A stretch of DNA of 64,000 bases, taken from contig CACYHR010000017.1 in the NCBI GenBank assembly GCA_902774265.1, positions 1 to 64,000 of the forward strand, read 5' to 3'. This stretch comes from an uncultured Eubacteriales bacterium. GTDB lineage: Bacteria; Bacillota; Clostridia; Peptostreptococcales; Anaerovoracaceae. The translations under genes and the position numbers were made by a program. The notes beneath the pieces are model-generated. The model searched no databases. It was not told the DNA's origin and saw only the letters and a program-made list of their open reading frames with translations. Of this stretch, positions 26,721 to 34,782 are shown one piece after another; position 1 is the first letter of the stretch; every line of letters starts with the position of its first letter.

Positions 26721-29413
26721 TATCTGTTCCTCAGAGACTCAAGTCTTGCGTTGACAGTCTCAAGCATCTCGCGGTATTTTTCGCCCTTTGCTCTTTCCTC
26801 GTCAACAACTGCGGCAGGAGCCTTGGATACGAAGCCCTGGTTGGAGAGTTTTTTCTCGACTCTCATTACCTCGCCTTCGAGCTTCTTCTGCTCCTTTTCG
26901 AGTCTTTCTATCTCTGCAGCAATATCTACGAGCTCATCGAGAGGAACGAGTATTTCGGCACCCTCTATTACTGCCGACATTACGTCGTCAGGTGCTGCGG
27001 CATCTGTTCCCTCTATTGTGATATTGCCGACATTTGCGATCCTGCAGATATGATGCTTTACGGATTCGATGGTATCGCCGAGAGAATCCGTTTTGACTAT
27101 CAGATTGACCTTTCTTGAAGGAGCAGCCTCTGCTTCATATCTGATGCCGCGGACAGCCTTGATGACATCCATAGCTGTATCTATCCTGAATGCAGCGTCT
27201 GAATAATCTGCGCTGCCTGCATTTTCATCGTATTCAGGCCATGATGATCTGATCAGCAGACCGTCAGGATTGTCTTTATCAGCAGCTTCCGCAGGGAGAT
27301 ATCCCCATATCTCCTCCGTAATGAACGGCATATACGGATGCAGCAGTTTCAGCAGATCCCTGAGTGTCCTCTGCAGCACGTATCTTGCTGTCTTTTTATC
27401 CTCTTCATCATCGCCGTACAGTCTGCCCTTGATGAGCTCGATGTACCAGTCGCAGTAAACATCCCAGATAAGATCGTATATCTTCTGTCCGGCAAGTCCC
27501 AGCTCAAACTTATCAAGATCGGCTGTGATATCTCTTGCGCCCTCATTGATTTTTGCTATTATCCACTTGTCCTCGTCCTTAAGAACAGCTGTGTCCTTAT
27601 CATCCATAGGCAGGAAGTCTCCGTCCTCTCCGATAAGGTTCATGATAGTGAATCTCGATGCATTCCAGAGCTTGTTTGCGAAATTTCTCGATGCCTCAAG
27701 TCTGCCTCTGATAAATCTCATGTCGTTGCCCGGAGTAATACCGGTAGCGAGCATGAATCTCAGAGCGTCAGCACCAACCTCATCTATGATTTCAAGAGGA
27801 TCAATGCCGTTTCCGAGCGATTTACTCATCTTCCGCCCCTGCTCATCTCTTACAAGACCGTGCAGGAACACATATTTGAACGGGATCTCTCCCATAGCAT
27901 AAAGTCCGGAGAACACCATTCTGATGACCCAGAAGAACAGTATGTCATATCCGGTTACCATAACGGAATTAGGATAGAAATAATCGAGTTCAGGAGTCTT
28001 TTCAGGCCATCCCAGAGTCGAGAAAGGCCAGAGAGCCGAGCTGAACCATGTATCCAGCACATCCTCGTCCTGATGGAAATGCTTTCCTCCGCACTTTGGA
28101 CATACTTCAGGCATCTTAGTATCAACAACTATTTCTCCGCAGTCATCGCAGTAATATGCAGGAATCCTGTGTCCCCACCAGAGCTGTCTGGATATGCACC
28201 AGTCTCTTATGTCATACAGCCAATTGAGATAGATCTTTTCAAATCTCTTAGGTACATGCACCAGTTCTCCGCCTTCTCCCTCGGCAGCTTTGATAGCAGG
28301 CTCTGCCAGCTCCTTCATCGCTACGAACCACTGGTCGCTGATCCTCGGCTCAACTACTGTGTGGCATCTGTAGCACTTTCCTACAGGAATAGTCAGATTA
28401 TCTATCTTGACGAGATAACCCGCATCAGCGAGTTCGCTTACCCATTGTTTGCGGCACTCGTATCTGTCCATGCCTTCGAATTTGCCCGCAAGAGAAGTCA
28501 TCCTTGCATGTTCATCGATGCAGGACAGGCTTGCGTCTAGTCCGTGTCTCTGTCCTACTTCAAAGTCGTTCATATCGTGAGCAGGAGTGATCTTTACAGC
28601 ACCGGTACCCTTTTCAGGATCAGCATGCTCGTCCGTAATTACAGGGATCTCACGTCCGTCAAGAGGCAGTATAACTGTCTTGCCGACCAGATGAGCATAT
28701 CTCTCATCACCCTCAGCAACAGCAATAGCAACATCTGCGAACATTGTCTCAGGACGTGAAGTAGCTATAGTTATGCCTTCTCCGCCGTCAGCAGCCGGAT
28801 AACGGAAATACCAGTAATGTCCGTCAACATCCTCATGCTCGACCTCTGCATCCGACAGAGTCGTCTCACAGCTCGGACACCAGTTGATTATCCTGTCGCC
28901 TTTATAAATGAGGCCTTTTTTGTAAAGGCTGATAAACATCTCATTTACCGCATGATTGCAGCCCTCGTCCATAGTAAAGCGTTCTCTGCGCCAGTCGCAG
29001 GAATCACCCAGTTTGCGGCACTGTTTTGTGATCCTTCCGCCGTATTCTCTCTTCCAGTCCCATGCGTATTCAAGGAACTCTTCACGGGAAATATCATGCT
29101 TGTCGATTCCCTTTTCATTTCTGAGTTTCTCTACCACCTTGACCTCTGTAGCGATGCTAGCGTGGTCTGAACCCGGCAGCCACAGAGCGGAATAGCCCTG
29201 CATCCTCTTCCATCTGGTGAGAATATCCTGCAGAGTCTGGTCAAGAGCATGTCCCATATGAAGCTGCCCCGTGATATTCGGAGGCGGCATAACTATGGTA
29301 AAAGGCTTTTTGTCCTTATCAATGTCGGCATTAAAAGCGCCTTTTTCCTCCCACATCGCGTAGATGCGGTCCTCAAACTGTTTCGGATCGTAGGTTTTTG
29401 CAAGATTCTTCAT
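26720..29413 (-). CDS. valS: Valyl-tRNA synthetase
   Basis: The 897-residue class I synthetase charges tRNA-Val. It has the HIGH-type motif PPPNITGQLHMGHAL (about 40-54), the editing CP1 domain with IATSRPETMFADVA, a zinc-binding segment with CDDCG and CPKCG, the KMSKS motif KMSKSLGNGIDP, an anticodon-binding domain and the C-terminal coiled coil seen in bacterial ValS. folC follows with a 1 bp overlap. The upstream leader is occupied by a structured repeat-like element rather than a clear T-box. Confidence 0.99.
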   Translation of the reverse strand: MKNLAKTYDPKQFEDRIYAMWEEKGAFNADIDKDKKPFTIVMPPPNITGQLHMGHALDQTLQDILTRWKRMQGYSALWLPGSDHASIATEVKVVEKLRNEKGIDKHDISREEFLEYAWDWKREYGGRITKQCRKLGDSCDWRRERFTMDEGCNHAVNEMFISLYKKGLIYKGDRIINWCPSCETTLSDAEVEHEDVDGHYWYFRYPAADGGEGITIATSRPETMFADVAIAVAEGDERYAHLVGKTVILPLDGREIPVITDEHADPEKGTGAVKITPAHDMNDFEVGQRHGLDASLSCIDEHARMTSLAGKFEGMDRYECRKQWVSELADAGYLVKIDNLTIPVGKCYRCHTVVEPRISDQWFVAMKELAEPAIKAAEGEGGELVHVPKRFEKIYLNWLYDIRDWCISRQLWWGHRIPAYYCDDCGEIVVDTKMPEVCPKCGGKHFHQDEDVLDTWFSSALWPFSTLGWPEKTPELDYFYPNSVMVTGYDILFFWVIRMVFSGLYAMGEIPFKYVFLHGLVRDEQGRKMSKSLGNGIDPLEIIDEVGADALRFMLATGITPGNDMRFIRGRLEASRNFANKLWNASRFTIMNLIGEDGDFLPMDDKDTAVLKDEDKWIIAKINEGARDITADLDKFELGLAGQKIYDLIWDVYCDWYIELIKGRLYGDDEEDKKTARYVLQRTLRDLLKLLHPYMPFITEEIWGYLPAEAADKDNPDGLLIRSSWPEYDENAGSADYSDAAFRIDTAMDVIKAVRGIRYEAEAAPSRKVNLIVKTDSLGDTIESVKHHICRIANVGNITIEGTDAAAPDDVMSAVIEGAEILVPLDELVDIAAEIERLEKEQKKLEGEVMRVEKKLSNQGFVSKAPAAVVDEERAKGEKYREMLETVNARLESLRNR

Positions 29414-29462
29414 AACTTCTTCCCTTTGTCTATATGTAATTTACTAAATAAATAGCATAAAC

Positions 29463-29623
29463 AGCGGCTCAAATGGCCTTTACGGGAGTACGGCTCCCGC
29501 CTCGCTGCGGCTTAACGCAGCGGTACTAAGCTCTGTCTTCGCGGCTTTTTGTCTGTATTGCCGCTCGCCACTCGCTAAGTGCCGGCTGCCGCAGAGCCTC
29601 CCGCGCAGGCATTATGAGCCGCT
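29463..29623. repeat. Structured GC-rich intergenic element
   Basis: About 160 bp, much richer in GC than its surroundings, bounded by imperfect 17 bp inverted ends (29463-29479 and 29607-29623). Inside, further stems are visible: CGGGAG/CTCCCG, CGCTGCG/CGCAGCG and GCGGC/GCCGC, giving a multi-branched fold on either strand. A 20 bp piece of the left end recurs at 61584-61604. It lies between relQ and valS. It could be a mobile palindromic element or a leader RNA. Confidence 0.65.
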
Positions 29624-29662
29624 CCAAAAATTATCTATTTTCAATAAGCACGATACTTTTAG

Positions 29663-30364
29663 TTAGAAATTGCTGTATTTGCTTTCGTCCTTCAGTACCT
29701 CATGTCTCACCTTCGACATGCGCTCATCCACATTATGCAGTGTTTCGGCACACTCCTTTAGAGTTTTCACTATATCGTCAGTTATCGCTTCACGATTCTT
29801 ATATCTGAGCTCATGTTCCAGACTGGCCCAGGTATCCATAGCGATACTGCGGAACTGCACCTCTACCGGAACCATCTTCTTTCCCCTGACAAGATATACC
29901 GGAAGAGCAACCACCATATGCAGGCTGCGGTATCCGCTTTCCTTCGGATGGCTGCAGTAGTCTTTCATCCTTATCAGCTCTATATCCTCCTGTTCGAGCA
30001 GCAGCGACGACATGATATGCAGATCATCCTCATAATTGCAGACTACTCTGACACCTGCTATATCCAGTATCTCGCGCCTTACAACATCTAGATTATTGAT
30101 CGGATCCTCTATTCCGTATCTCAGGCTCTTTTCCATCATGCTCTGAAAAGTCTTGAGCCTCGACTGTACATGATGTATCGGCCTGTAGGAATGCCTTTTG
30201 TCGAAATCATCCGACAGCACCTTGAATTTAGTCTCCAGTTCCCTTATTGCCGATTTGTACAGAAGACTGATTTCATCGATAGCTTCCTGCAGATCTTCAT
30301 CAGTCCCTCTGTATCCCGGCATCATCTCACGCACTCTGTCAGCGTAATAATATCTGAAAGCCAT
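29663..30364 (-). CDS. relQ: Small alarmone synthetase (RelQ/YjbM type GTP pyrophosphokinase)
   Basis: The 233-residue protein is a stand-alone synthetase domain that makes (p)ppGpp from ATP and GTP or GDP. Family features: HVQSRLKTFQSMMEK, DIAGVRVVCNYEDD, KESGYRSLHMVV (active-site loop), VEVQFRSIAMDTWASLEHELRYK. There is no hydrolase, TGS or ACT domain, so length and architecture fit RelQ rather than RelP or long Rel. It follows folD by 33 bp and probably shares its transcript. Confidence 0.92.
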   Translation of the reverse strand: MAFRYYYADRVREMMPGYRGTDEDLQEAIDEISLLYKSAIRELETKFKVLSDDFDKRHSYRPIHHVQSRLKTFQSMMEKSLRYGIEDPINNLDVVRREILDIAGVRVVCNYEDDLHIMSSLLLEQEDIELIRMKDYCSHPKESGYRSLHMVVALPVYLVRGKKMVPVEVQFRSIAMDTWASLEHELRYKNREAITDDIVKTLKECAETLHNVDERMSKVRHEVLKDESKYSNF

Positions 30365-30397
30365 TTTGTTATTTCATACTCCTTATCCGTTATGACA

Positions 30398-31264
30398 TTA
30401 TGACTCTTTTTCCGCGGCCTTGATGATATTGCGAAGCAATATCGCGGTAGTAACCTTTCCGACTCCGCCCGGAACAGGTGTATATGTCATATCTGTAATC
30501 TTTCCGCTCTCTCTGATCTCATCAATGTCCAGATCTCCATGCATTTTGCCGTCCTTTCCGCTGCCGGTGCCAACATCAAGGACGATCTGTCCGTCTCTGA
30601 AGAATTCGCTTCCGTACCCCTGTGTCCTTCCGGTGGCCAGCACGACTATATCAGCATTTCGGCACGCCTCGATCTGGTCTTCATATGGTGTTCCCGAATG
30701 ACATACAGTGATCGTTGCATTGTCGTTCAGCATCATTATGGCAAGCGGTTTACCGACCGTAAGACTTCTTCCTACTATAGTCACTTTTTTGCCTGCCGCT
30801 TCTATTCCGTAATAATGCATTACCTCCATACAGGCTTCAGCCGTGCATGCATAAAAAGCATCCTTCTTACCGGCAAAGAGTTCGGCAATAGAAATATCCG
30901 TTATAGCATCGACGTCCTTTGTCGGCTTGAGCATTGTACGAAGCTTCTCTTCGTCTATATGCTCAGGAAAAGGTCTCAGCATAATAATGCCGTGTATCCC
31001 CTCGTCTTCATTAACAGCCTGCAGAGTGACATCCACAAGAGCCTGGCTTATATTGCTTGTGAAATTGATTGCCTGAGTCTCTATTCCGTACGCCTTGCTC
31101 TGTCTGAGTATTGCATTCTCATAATAAACCTGTCCGCTGTCATCGCCGGCCCTGATCACCGCCAGCTTCGGAACTACACCCTTATCGACATAGTTCTTTA
31201 CGGATCTGATTATGTAATCCTCTATTTCCTTTTTTACAGGGTCTCCATGCAGTTCTTTGAACAA
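30398..31264 (-). CDS. folD: Methylenetetrahydrofolate dehydrogenase (FolD), divergent clostridial subtype
   Basis: The 288-residue protein starts at a TTG (31262-31264), with AAAGG 8 nt upstream; no nearby ATG fits. NADP-fold motifs are clear: GRSLTVGKPLA (about 165-175), KDVDAIT and TPVPGGVGKVT. The canonical cyclohydrolase residues differ: the YxxxK motif reads YYENAILRQ with no Lys at the expected position, and the usual VQLPLP reads MLRPFP. This matches a subtype I recall from other Clostridia, so it is a family trait rather than damage, but cyclohydrolase activity is uncertain. An extended -10 (TGTTATAAT, plus 31303-31311) lies upstream. Confidence 0.93.
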   Translation of the reverse strand: MFKELHGDPVKKEIEDYIIRSVKNYVDKGVVPKLAVIRAGDDSGQVYYENAILRQSKAYGIETQAINFTSNISQALVDVTLQAVNEDEGIHGIIMLRPFPEHIDEEKLRTMLKPTKDVDAITDISIAELFAGKKDAFYACTAEACMEVMHYYGIEAAGKKVTIVGRSLTVGKPLAIMMLNDNATITVCHSGTPYEDQIEACRNADIVVLATGRTQGYGSEFFRDGQIVLDVGTGSGKDGKMHGDLDIDEIRESGKITDMTYTPVPGGVGKVTTAILLRNIIKAAEKES

Positions 31265-31594
31265 TGTATGATCCTTTCTATAATCTCAAAAATAACCGAT
31301 TTATTATAACACAGTTGAAATGTAAACGCATCTCTAAGTTTTCTTTTTCCGCGCTCCCGACCTGCCTGACGTTACAATTCCAAAATGGACCTCAAGATCG
31401 ATTTAGGCCGTCTACACGCTCTTTTAAGTATTTGTAAAATCAGTTCTCAATCATTAAGTATTTCTGTTCATATACGACAGAATGTATAGTTTTACTTTAT
31501 TCAAAAACAGCGCTATACTGTAGACAACAAGAAAAGAGAAGCGCCTGACGAAGAGAAGCAGGCGTCAGGCTGATGATAAAAAAGGAGGCACATC
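31265..31594. promoter_or_regulatory. Intergenic region folD / small ORF, with promoter and hairpin leader
   Basis: This region of 330 bp separates folD (minus) and the 31-residue ORF (plus). The folD side has an extended -10. Toward the ORF a candidate promoter TTTACT (31491-31496), 17 bp, TATACT (31514-31519) precedes a perfect 8 bp hairpin GCCTGACG/CGTCAGGC at 31543-31570, 10 nt before the RBS. The middle (31330-31480) shows nothing recognised. Confidence 0.5.
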
Positions 31595-31690
31595 ATGATT
31601 ACCGGCATTATTCTCGGAGCAGCTATGGCTATATACGTTGGCGCTGAATTCACAGCAGAGAACGCTATCGAGGAATCGTCAGACAAATAG
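31595..31690 (+). CDS. 31-residue small protein
   Basis: This short ORF starts with ATG at 31595, 7 nt after a strong AAAGGAGG site, and encodes 31 residues. The N-terminal two-thirds (MITGIILGAAMAIYVGAEF) is hydrophobic with small residues, and the tail is acidic and polar (ENAIEESSDK). It could be a single-pass membrane peptide. A hairpin leader precedes it and a terminator follows, so it is framed as a complete monocistronic unit. I do not recognise a family. Confidence 0.6.
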   Translation: MITGIILGAAMAIYVGAEFTAENAIEESSDK

Positions 31691-31751
31691 TCATAAAGAT
31701 CCGGAAACAGGATCTGGAGCTACATAAAGCATAATACTTTATCTGAAAGAG

Positions 31752-31794
31752 ACGCCCCTGATTGCACATCAGAATGCATTCAAGGGCGTTTTTT
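31752..31794 (+). terminator. Terminator after the 31-residue ORF
   Basis: ACGCCC/GGGCGT arms (31752-31757 and 31784-31789) with an internal CTGAT/ATCAG stem are followed by six T. Confidence 0.8.
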
Positions 31795-31832
31795 CTATGC
31801 AGCTATACAATTAGTTTTACAATTCCATACGA

Positions 31833-32714
31833 TCACTTCTGTTCTGCTTCCGTAAGATATCTGACCGCGTAGTTGAGAAATTTTCTGGCAGCCATTGTCA
31901 TGTGTTCTTCAGATGTGAGCACTATGCCGAATGTTACAGTCTGCGGCGGATCGAGGGGAAGCTTCACCAGATGATCATTCCAGTACTGTGCGCTGAGCTC
32001 ATTAACAAAGCTCACTCCCAGGCCCATCCTGACCATTGCAAGTGCAGCCGGCGTGTCATATGTAGTGTATTTGATGTTAGGTGAAACATTGCAGCGCTCG
32101 AAAATATCGAGTATCTCCTTGTCCTGGCCCCAGGATGTCATTATAAAATTGTCATCCTCACAGTTGCTGATCGGATAGCTCTCTGCGTCTGCAAGAGGAT
32201 GATCCTCAGGAATAACTGCGATCATCTTCTCCTCTGCAAGCGGTATCCAGTCATAATTCATAGGGTCTGCATAAGCCATAAACCCCATGTCTGCCTCATG
32301 CAGATCAAGGTGATGGAATATCTCAGGTCTTACGCCCTCCATTATGCTGATGTTAACGCCGGGATAGCGGGCCTGAAATCTTCTCACGATCTCAGGCAGC
32401 CACGTTGTTGCAACACTCGGATATGCAGCAATGGACAGTTCTCCTACAGACATGCCCCTGAGTTCCGAAGCAAGCTGGTATATATCCGTTTCTCTTGCAA
32501 TAAATGATCTTACCAGCGGCACGAATTTCACGCCTTCCGGTGTTACGGTAACTCCTTTTTTCGATCTTGTCAGCAGGCTTACTCCCAGCTCCTTTTCGAG
32601 CGCAGCAACAAGCTGGCTTACTGCCGAAGGCGTATAACCAAGATCCTCCGCCGCAGCTCTGAAGCTGCCGAGTTCAACCGATTTAAGAAAAGCTTTGCAT
32701 CTTGCACTTTCCAT
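31833..32714 (-). CDS. LysR-family transcriptional regulator
   Basis: Starting at the ATG at 32714, the 293-residue protein has the LysR winged helix-turn-helix at 1-60 (CKAFLKSVELGSFRAAAEDL, YTPSAVSQLVAALEKELG) and a periplasmic-binding-like effector domain (about 90-290). It lies 79 bp downstream of paralogue 2 of the Xaa-Pro aminopeptidase, on the same strand, and faces away from no clear divergent target. Its regulon is not evident; peptide metabolism is possible from context only. Confidence 0.93.
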   Translation of the reverse strand: MESARCKAFLKSVELGSFRAAAEDLGYTPSAVSQLVAALEKELGVSLLTRSKKGVTVTPEGVKFVPLVRSFIARETDIYQLASELRGMSVGELSIAAYPSVATTWLPEIVRRFQARYPGVNISIMEGVRPEIFHHLDLHEADMGFMAYADPMNYDWIPLAEEKMIAVIPEDHPLADAESYPISNCEDDNFIMTSWGQDKEILDIFERCNVSPNIKYTTYDTPAALAMVRMGLGVSFVNELSAQYWNDHLVKLPLDPPQTVTFGIVLTSEEHMTMAARKFLNYAVRYLTEAEQK

Positions 32715-32793
32715 TAATATATAACCTCTTAATTGTAATCTGAAATATCCACTCACCGATCCCGGGCCAGGCTCAGGTTTACCGGAATTCCCG

Positions 32794-34644
32794 TCACAGC
32801 GGACTCGTCTGTTCGATCACGAAATCTTTCATTTCATCATCCATATACGGGAGCAGCACTTCTCTGACCCATTTATGATAGTCATTTATCCATTCTGTTT
32901 CCTCTGCAGTAAGCAGATCCTTATTGATCGCTTCCCTCTCATAAGGAACACATGTTATCGTCTCACTGACAACAGTGCCGGCCGGATAACCCTTAGACTC
33001 GCCGTCAGTCATCAGCAGTTCATTCTCTATCCTGATGCCGTATTCTCCGGCTATGTAAACTCCCGGTTCGTCCGAGATGATCATGCCCGGAACAAGACCG
33101 CAAGGCTCATCCTTTCTGCGGATCCCTGCCGGTCCTTCATGTACTGCAAGCACATGGCCCACGCCATGTCCGACGCCGTGTCCGAAATCAAGTCCGGCTG
33201 ATCTGAGAGCCTCCCTCGATGCATCGTCCAGCTGTTTATGCGTAGTCTCCGGCGTTATCTTATAGCGTGCAAGCGCTATATGTCCCTTCAGGACATAGGT
33301 GTAATTGTCCTTCATTTCCTGCGTCAGCGGACCGACTGCGATGGTACGTGTTATATCTGTTGTGCCGTCGATGTACTGTCCGCCGGAATCGACAAGCAGA
33401 AATCCCTCCGGTTTTATTTCGAGGTCTGTCTCCGGCGAAGGAGCGTAGTGTACGATGGCGCCGTTCGGACCGTATCCCGAAATAGTCTCGAATGAAAGAT
33501 CAAAGCAGCCTTCCATTTCGCGGCGGCATGCTTCGAGATGATCAGCTGCGCTGATCTCTGTCTGAGTTTCCTTGCCTGCGGTTTCCTTTATCCATTTTAT
33601 GAATCTTGTAACTGCAGCTCCGTCCCTGATATGAGCATTCCTTGTGCAGCTTATCTCAGTCCCGTTCTTTACAGACTTGGCTAGAGCAAGCGGCGAAGCT
33701 TCATTTATTATCCTATCCTCATCATCTGCACTTACCCACAGCGAATAGCTGACGGCAGACGGATCGATCCAGATCTTCTTCCCTGTATCGATCGACGCGA
33801 TATCTCTGAATATATCGTCATAAGGACAGACGCTGACATATCCGAGACCTTCGGGCAGTCCGTTTGAAGTTCCTGATTTTTCGCTCAGTCTATCCAGAGC
33901 ACCGTCCATTACATACAGCTTTACATCATCTCTTCCAAGCAGTATGTATGAATAGAATACAGGCGTATAAAGTATGTCTGCTCCGCGCAGATTGAGCAGC
34001 CATGCTGTCTGAGTCAGATCCGAGATCAGGAGATAATCTGCCTTTTTTTCATCCATTGCTGCGCGTATCAGTTCTATCTTTTCATCAGCTTTCATCCCTG
34101 CAGATGAGAGAGGCAGCTCCCATATATCAGAAGGTATGATCTCAGGTCTGTCAGTCCAGATGCGGTCTGCAAGATCTTCATCACATTTTATCCTGACCCT
34201 TCCGTATTCCGAGGCCATGCTGTCAGGAAGTATTCCCGCGAGTTCCTTTTCAAGCTCCAGGCCTTTGCATGCAGGCATTGTACTACCGTCAAAGCCAATG
34301 ACAAAATCGTCCGAATCATTCGATTCCCTGAATCTGCCGACCATGTCTTTGAGGAACTCTGTCACTGTCGGAACGCCCTCTTCACCCATTTTCATGAGTT
34401 CAATGCCGCTTCCGGCCAGTTCTCTGTCAGCCTGAAGGAAAAATCTGCTGTCAGTCCAGATATAAGCGCTGTTTTCTGTGACTATCAGCTCTTCATTCTC
34501 TGCAAGAAGTCCGCTCAGGAATTCACAGCTCCTGAAATGATCATTGACATACTCCGATCCGTGAGGATCACCGGAAGGTACATAATATACATCAATACCT
34601 TCTTCATACATCAGTTTTTGCAATTCTATGATTTCTTTCTTCAT
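32794..34644 (-). CDS. Xaa-Pro aminopeptidase (M24B), paralogue 2
   Basis: The 616-residue enzyme has the long aminopeptidase P architecture with two creatinase-like domains and the catalytic domain. Metal ligands: VDSGGQYIDGTTDITRT, GHGVGHVLAVHEGP, ISDEPGVYIAGEYG and IRIENELL. It is closest to paralogue 3 directly upstream (same DSG, GVGHV and GVYI motifs), which points to a tandem duplication; an insertion of about 20 residues in the middle accounts for the extra length. The RBS is weak (AAGAGG). LysR follows. Confidence 0.94.
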   Translation of the reverse strand: MKKEIIELQKLMYEEGIDVYYVPSGDPHGSEYVNDHFRSCEFLSGLLAENEELIVTENSAYIWTDSRFFLQADRELAGSGIELMKMGEEGVPTVTEFLKDMVGRFRESNDSDDFVIGFDGSTMPACKGLELEKELAGILPDSMASEYGRVRIKCDEDLADRIWTDRPEIIPSDIWELPLSSAGMKADEKIELIRAAMDEKKADYLLISDLTQTAWLLNLRGADILYTPVFYSYILLGRDDVKLYVMDGALDRLSEKSGTSNGLPEGLGYVSVCPYDDIFRDIASIDTGKKIWIDPSAVSYSLWVSADDEDRIINEASPLALAKSVKNGTEISCTRNAHIRDGAAVTRFIKWIKETAGKETQTEISAADHLEACRREMEGCFDLSFETISGYGPNGAIVHYAPSPETDLEIKPEGFLLVDSGGQYIDGTTDITRTIAVGPLTQEMKDNYTYVLKGHIALARYKITPETTHKQLDDASREALRSAGLDFGHGVGHGVGHVLAVHEGPAGIRRKDEPCGLVPGMIISDEPGVYIAGEYGIRIENELLMTDGESKGYPAGTVVSETITCVPYEREAINKDLLTAEETEWINDYHKWVREVLLPYMDDEMKDFVIEQTSPL

Positions 34645-34683
34645 TTCAGTACAGCCTCTTCTTTCGATATATTACTACAAAAA

Positions 34684-34736
34684 CGGGGCATTACGTTCTC
34701 CGGCTCTAACATCACCTTTCAGAACAATAAGCCCCG
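34684..34736 (-). terminator. Terminator between the tandem aminopeptidase genes
   Basis: On the minus strand CGGGGC/GCCCCG arms (plus 34684-34689 and 34731-34736), extended by an inner pairing, are followed by TTTTTG. It suggests that the two paralogues are not simply co-transcribed. Confidence 0.65.
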
Positions 34737-34782
34737 CTGTTTTGCCCGAAATTATCTCATAACCGGAAAAACCGATTTACGC

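Noticed and set aside
29414-29662. T-box riboswitch upstream of valS
   Set aside because: The minus strand has GTACCGC and a long structured leader, but no clear specifier loop, no AGGGTGGNACCGCG box and no terminator with T run; one end recurs elsewhere, favouring a repeat.
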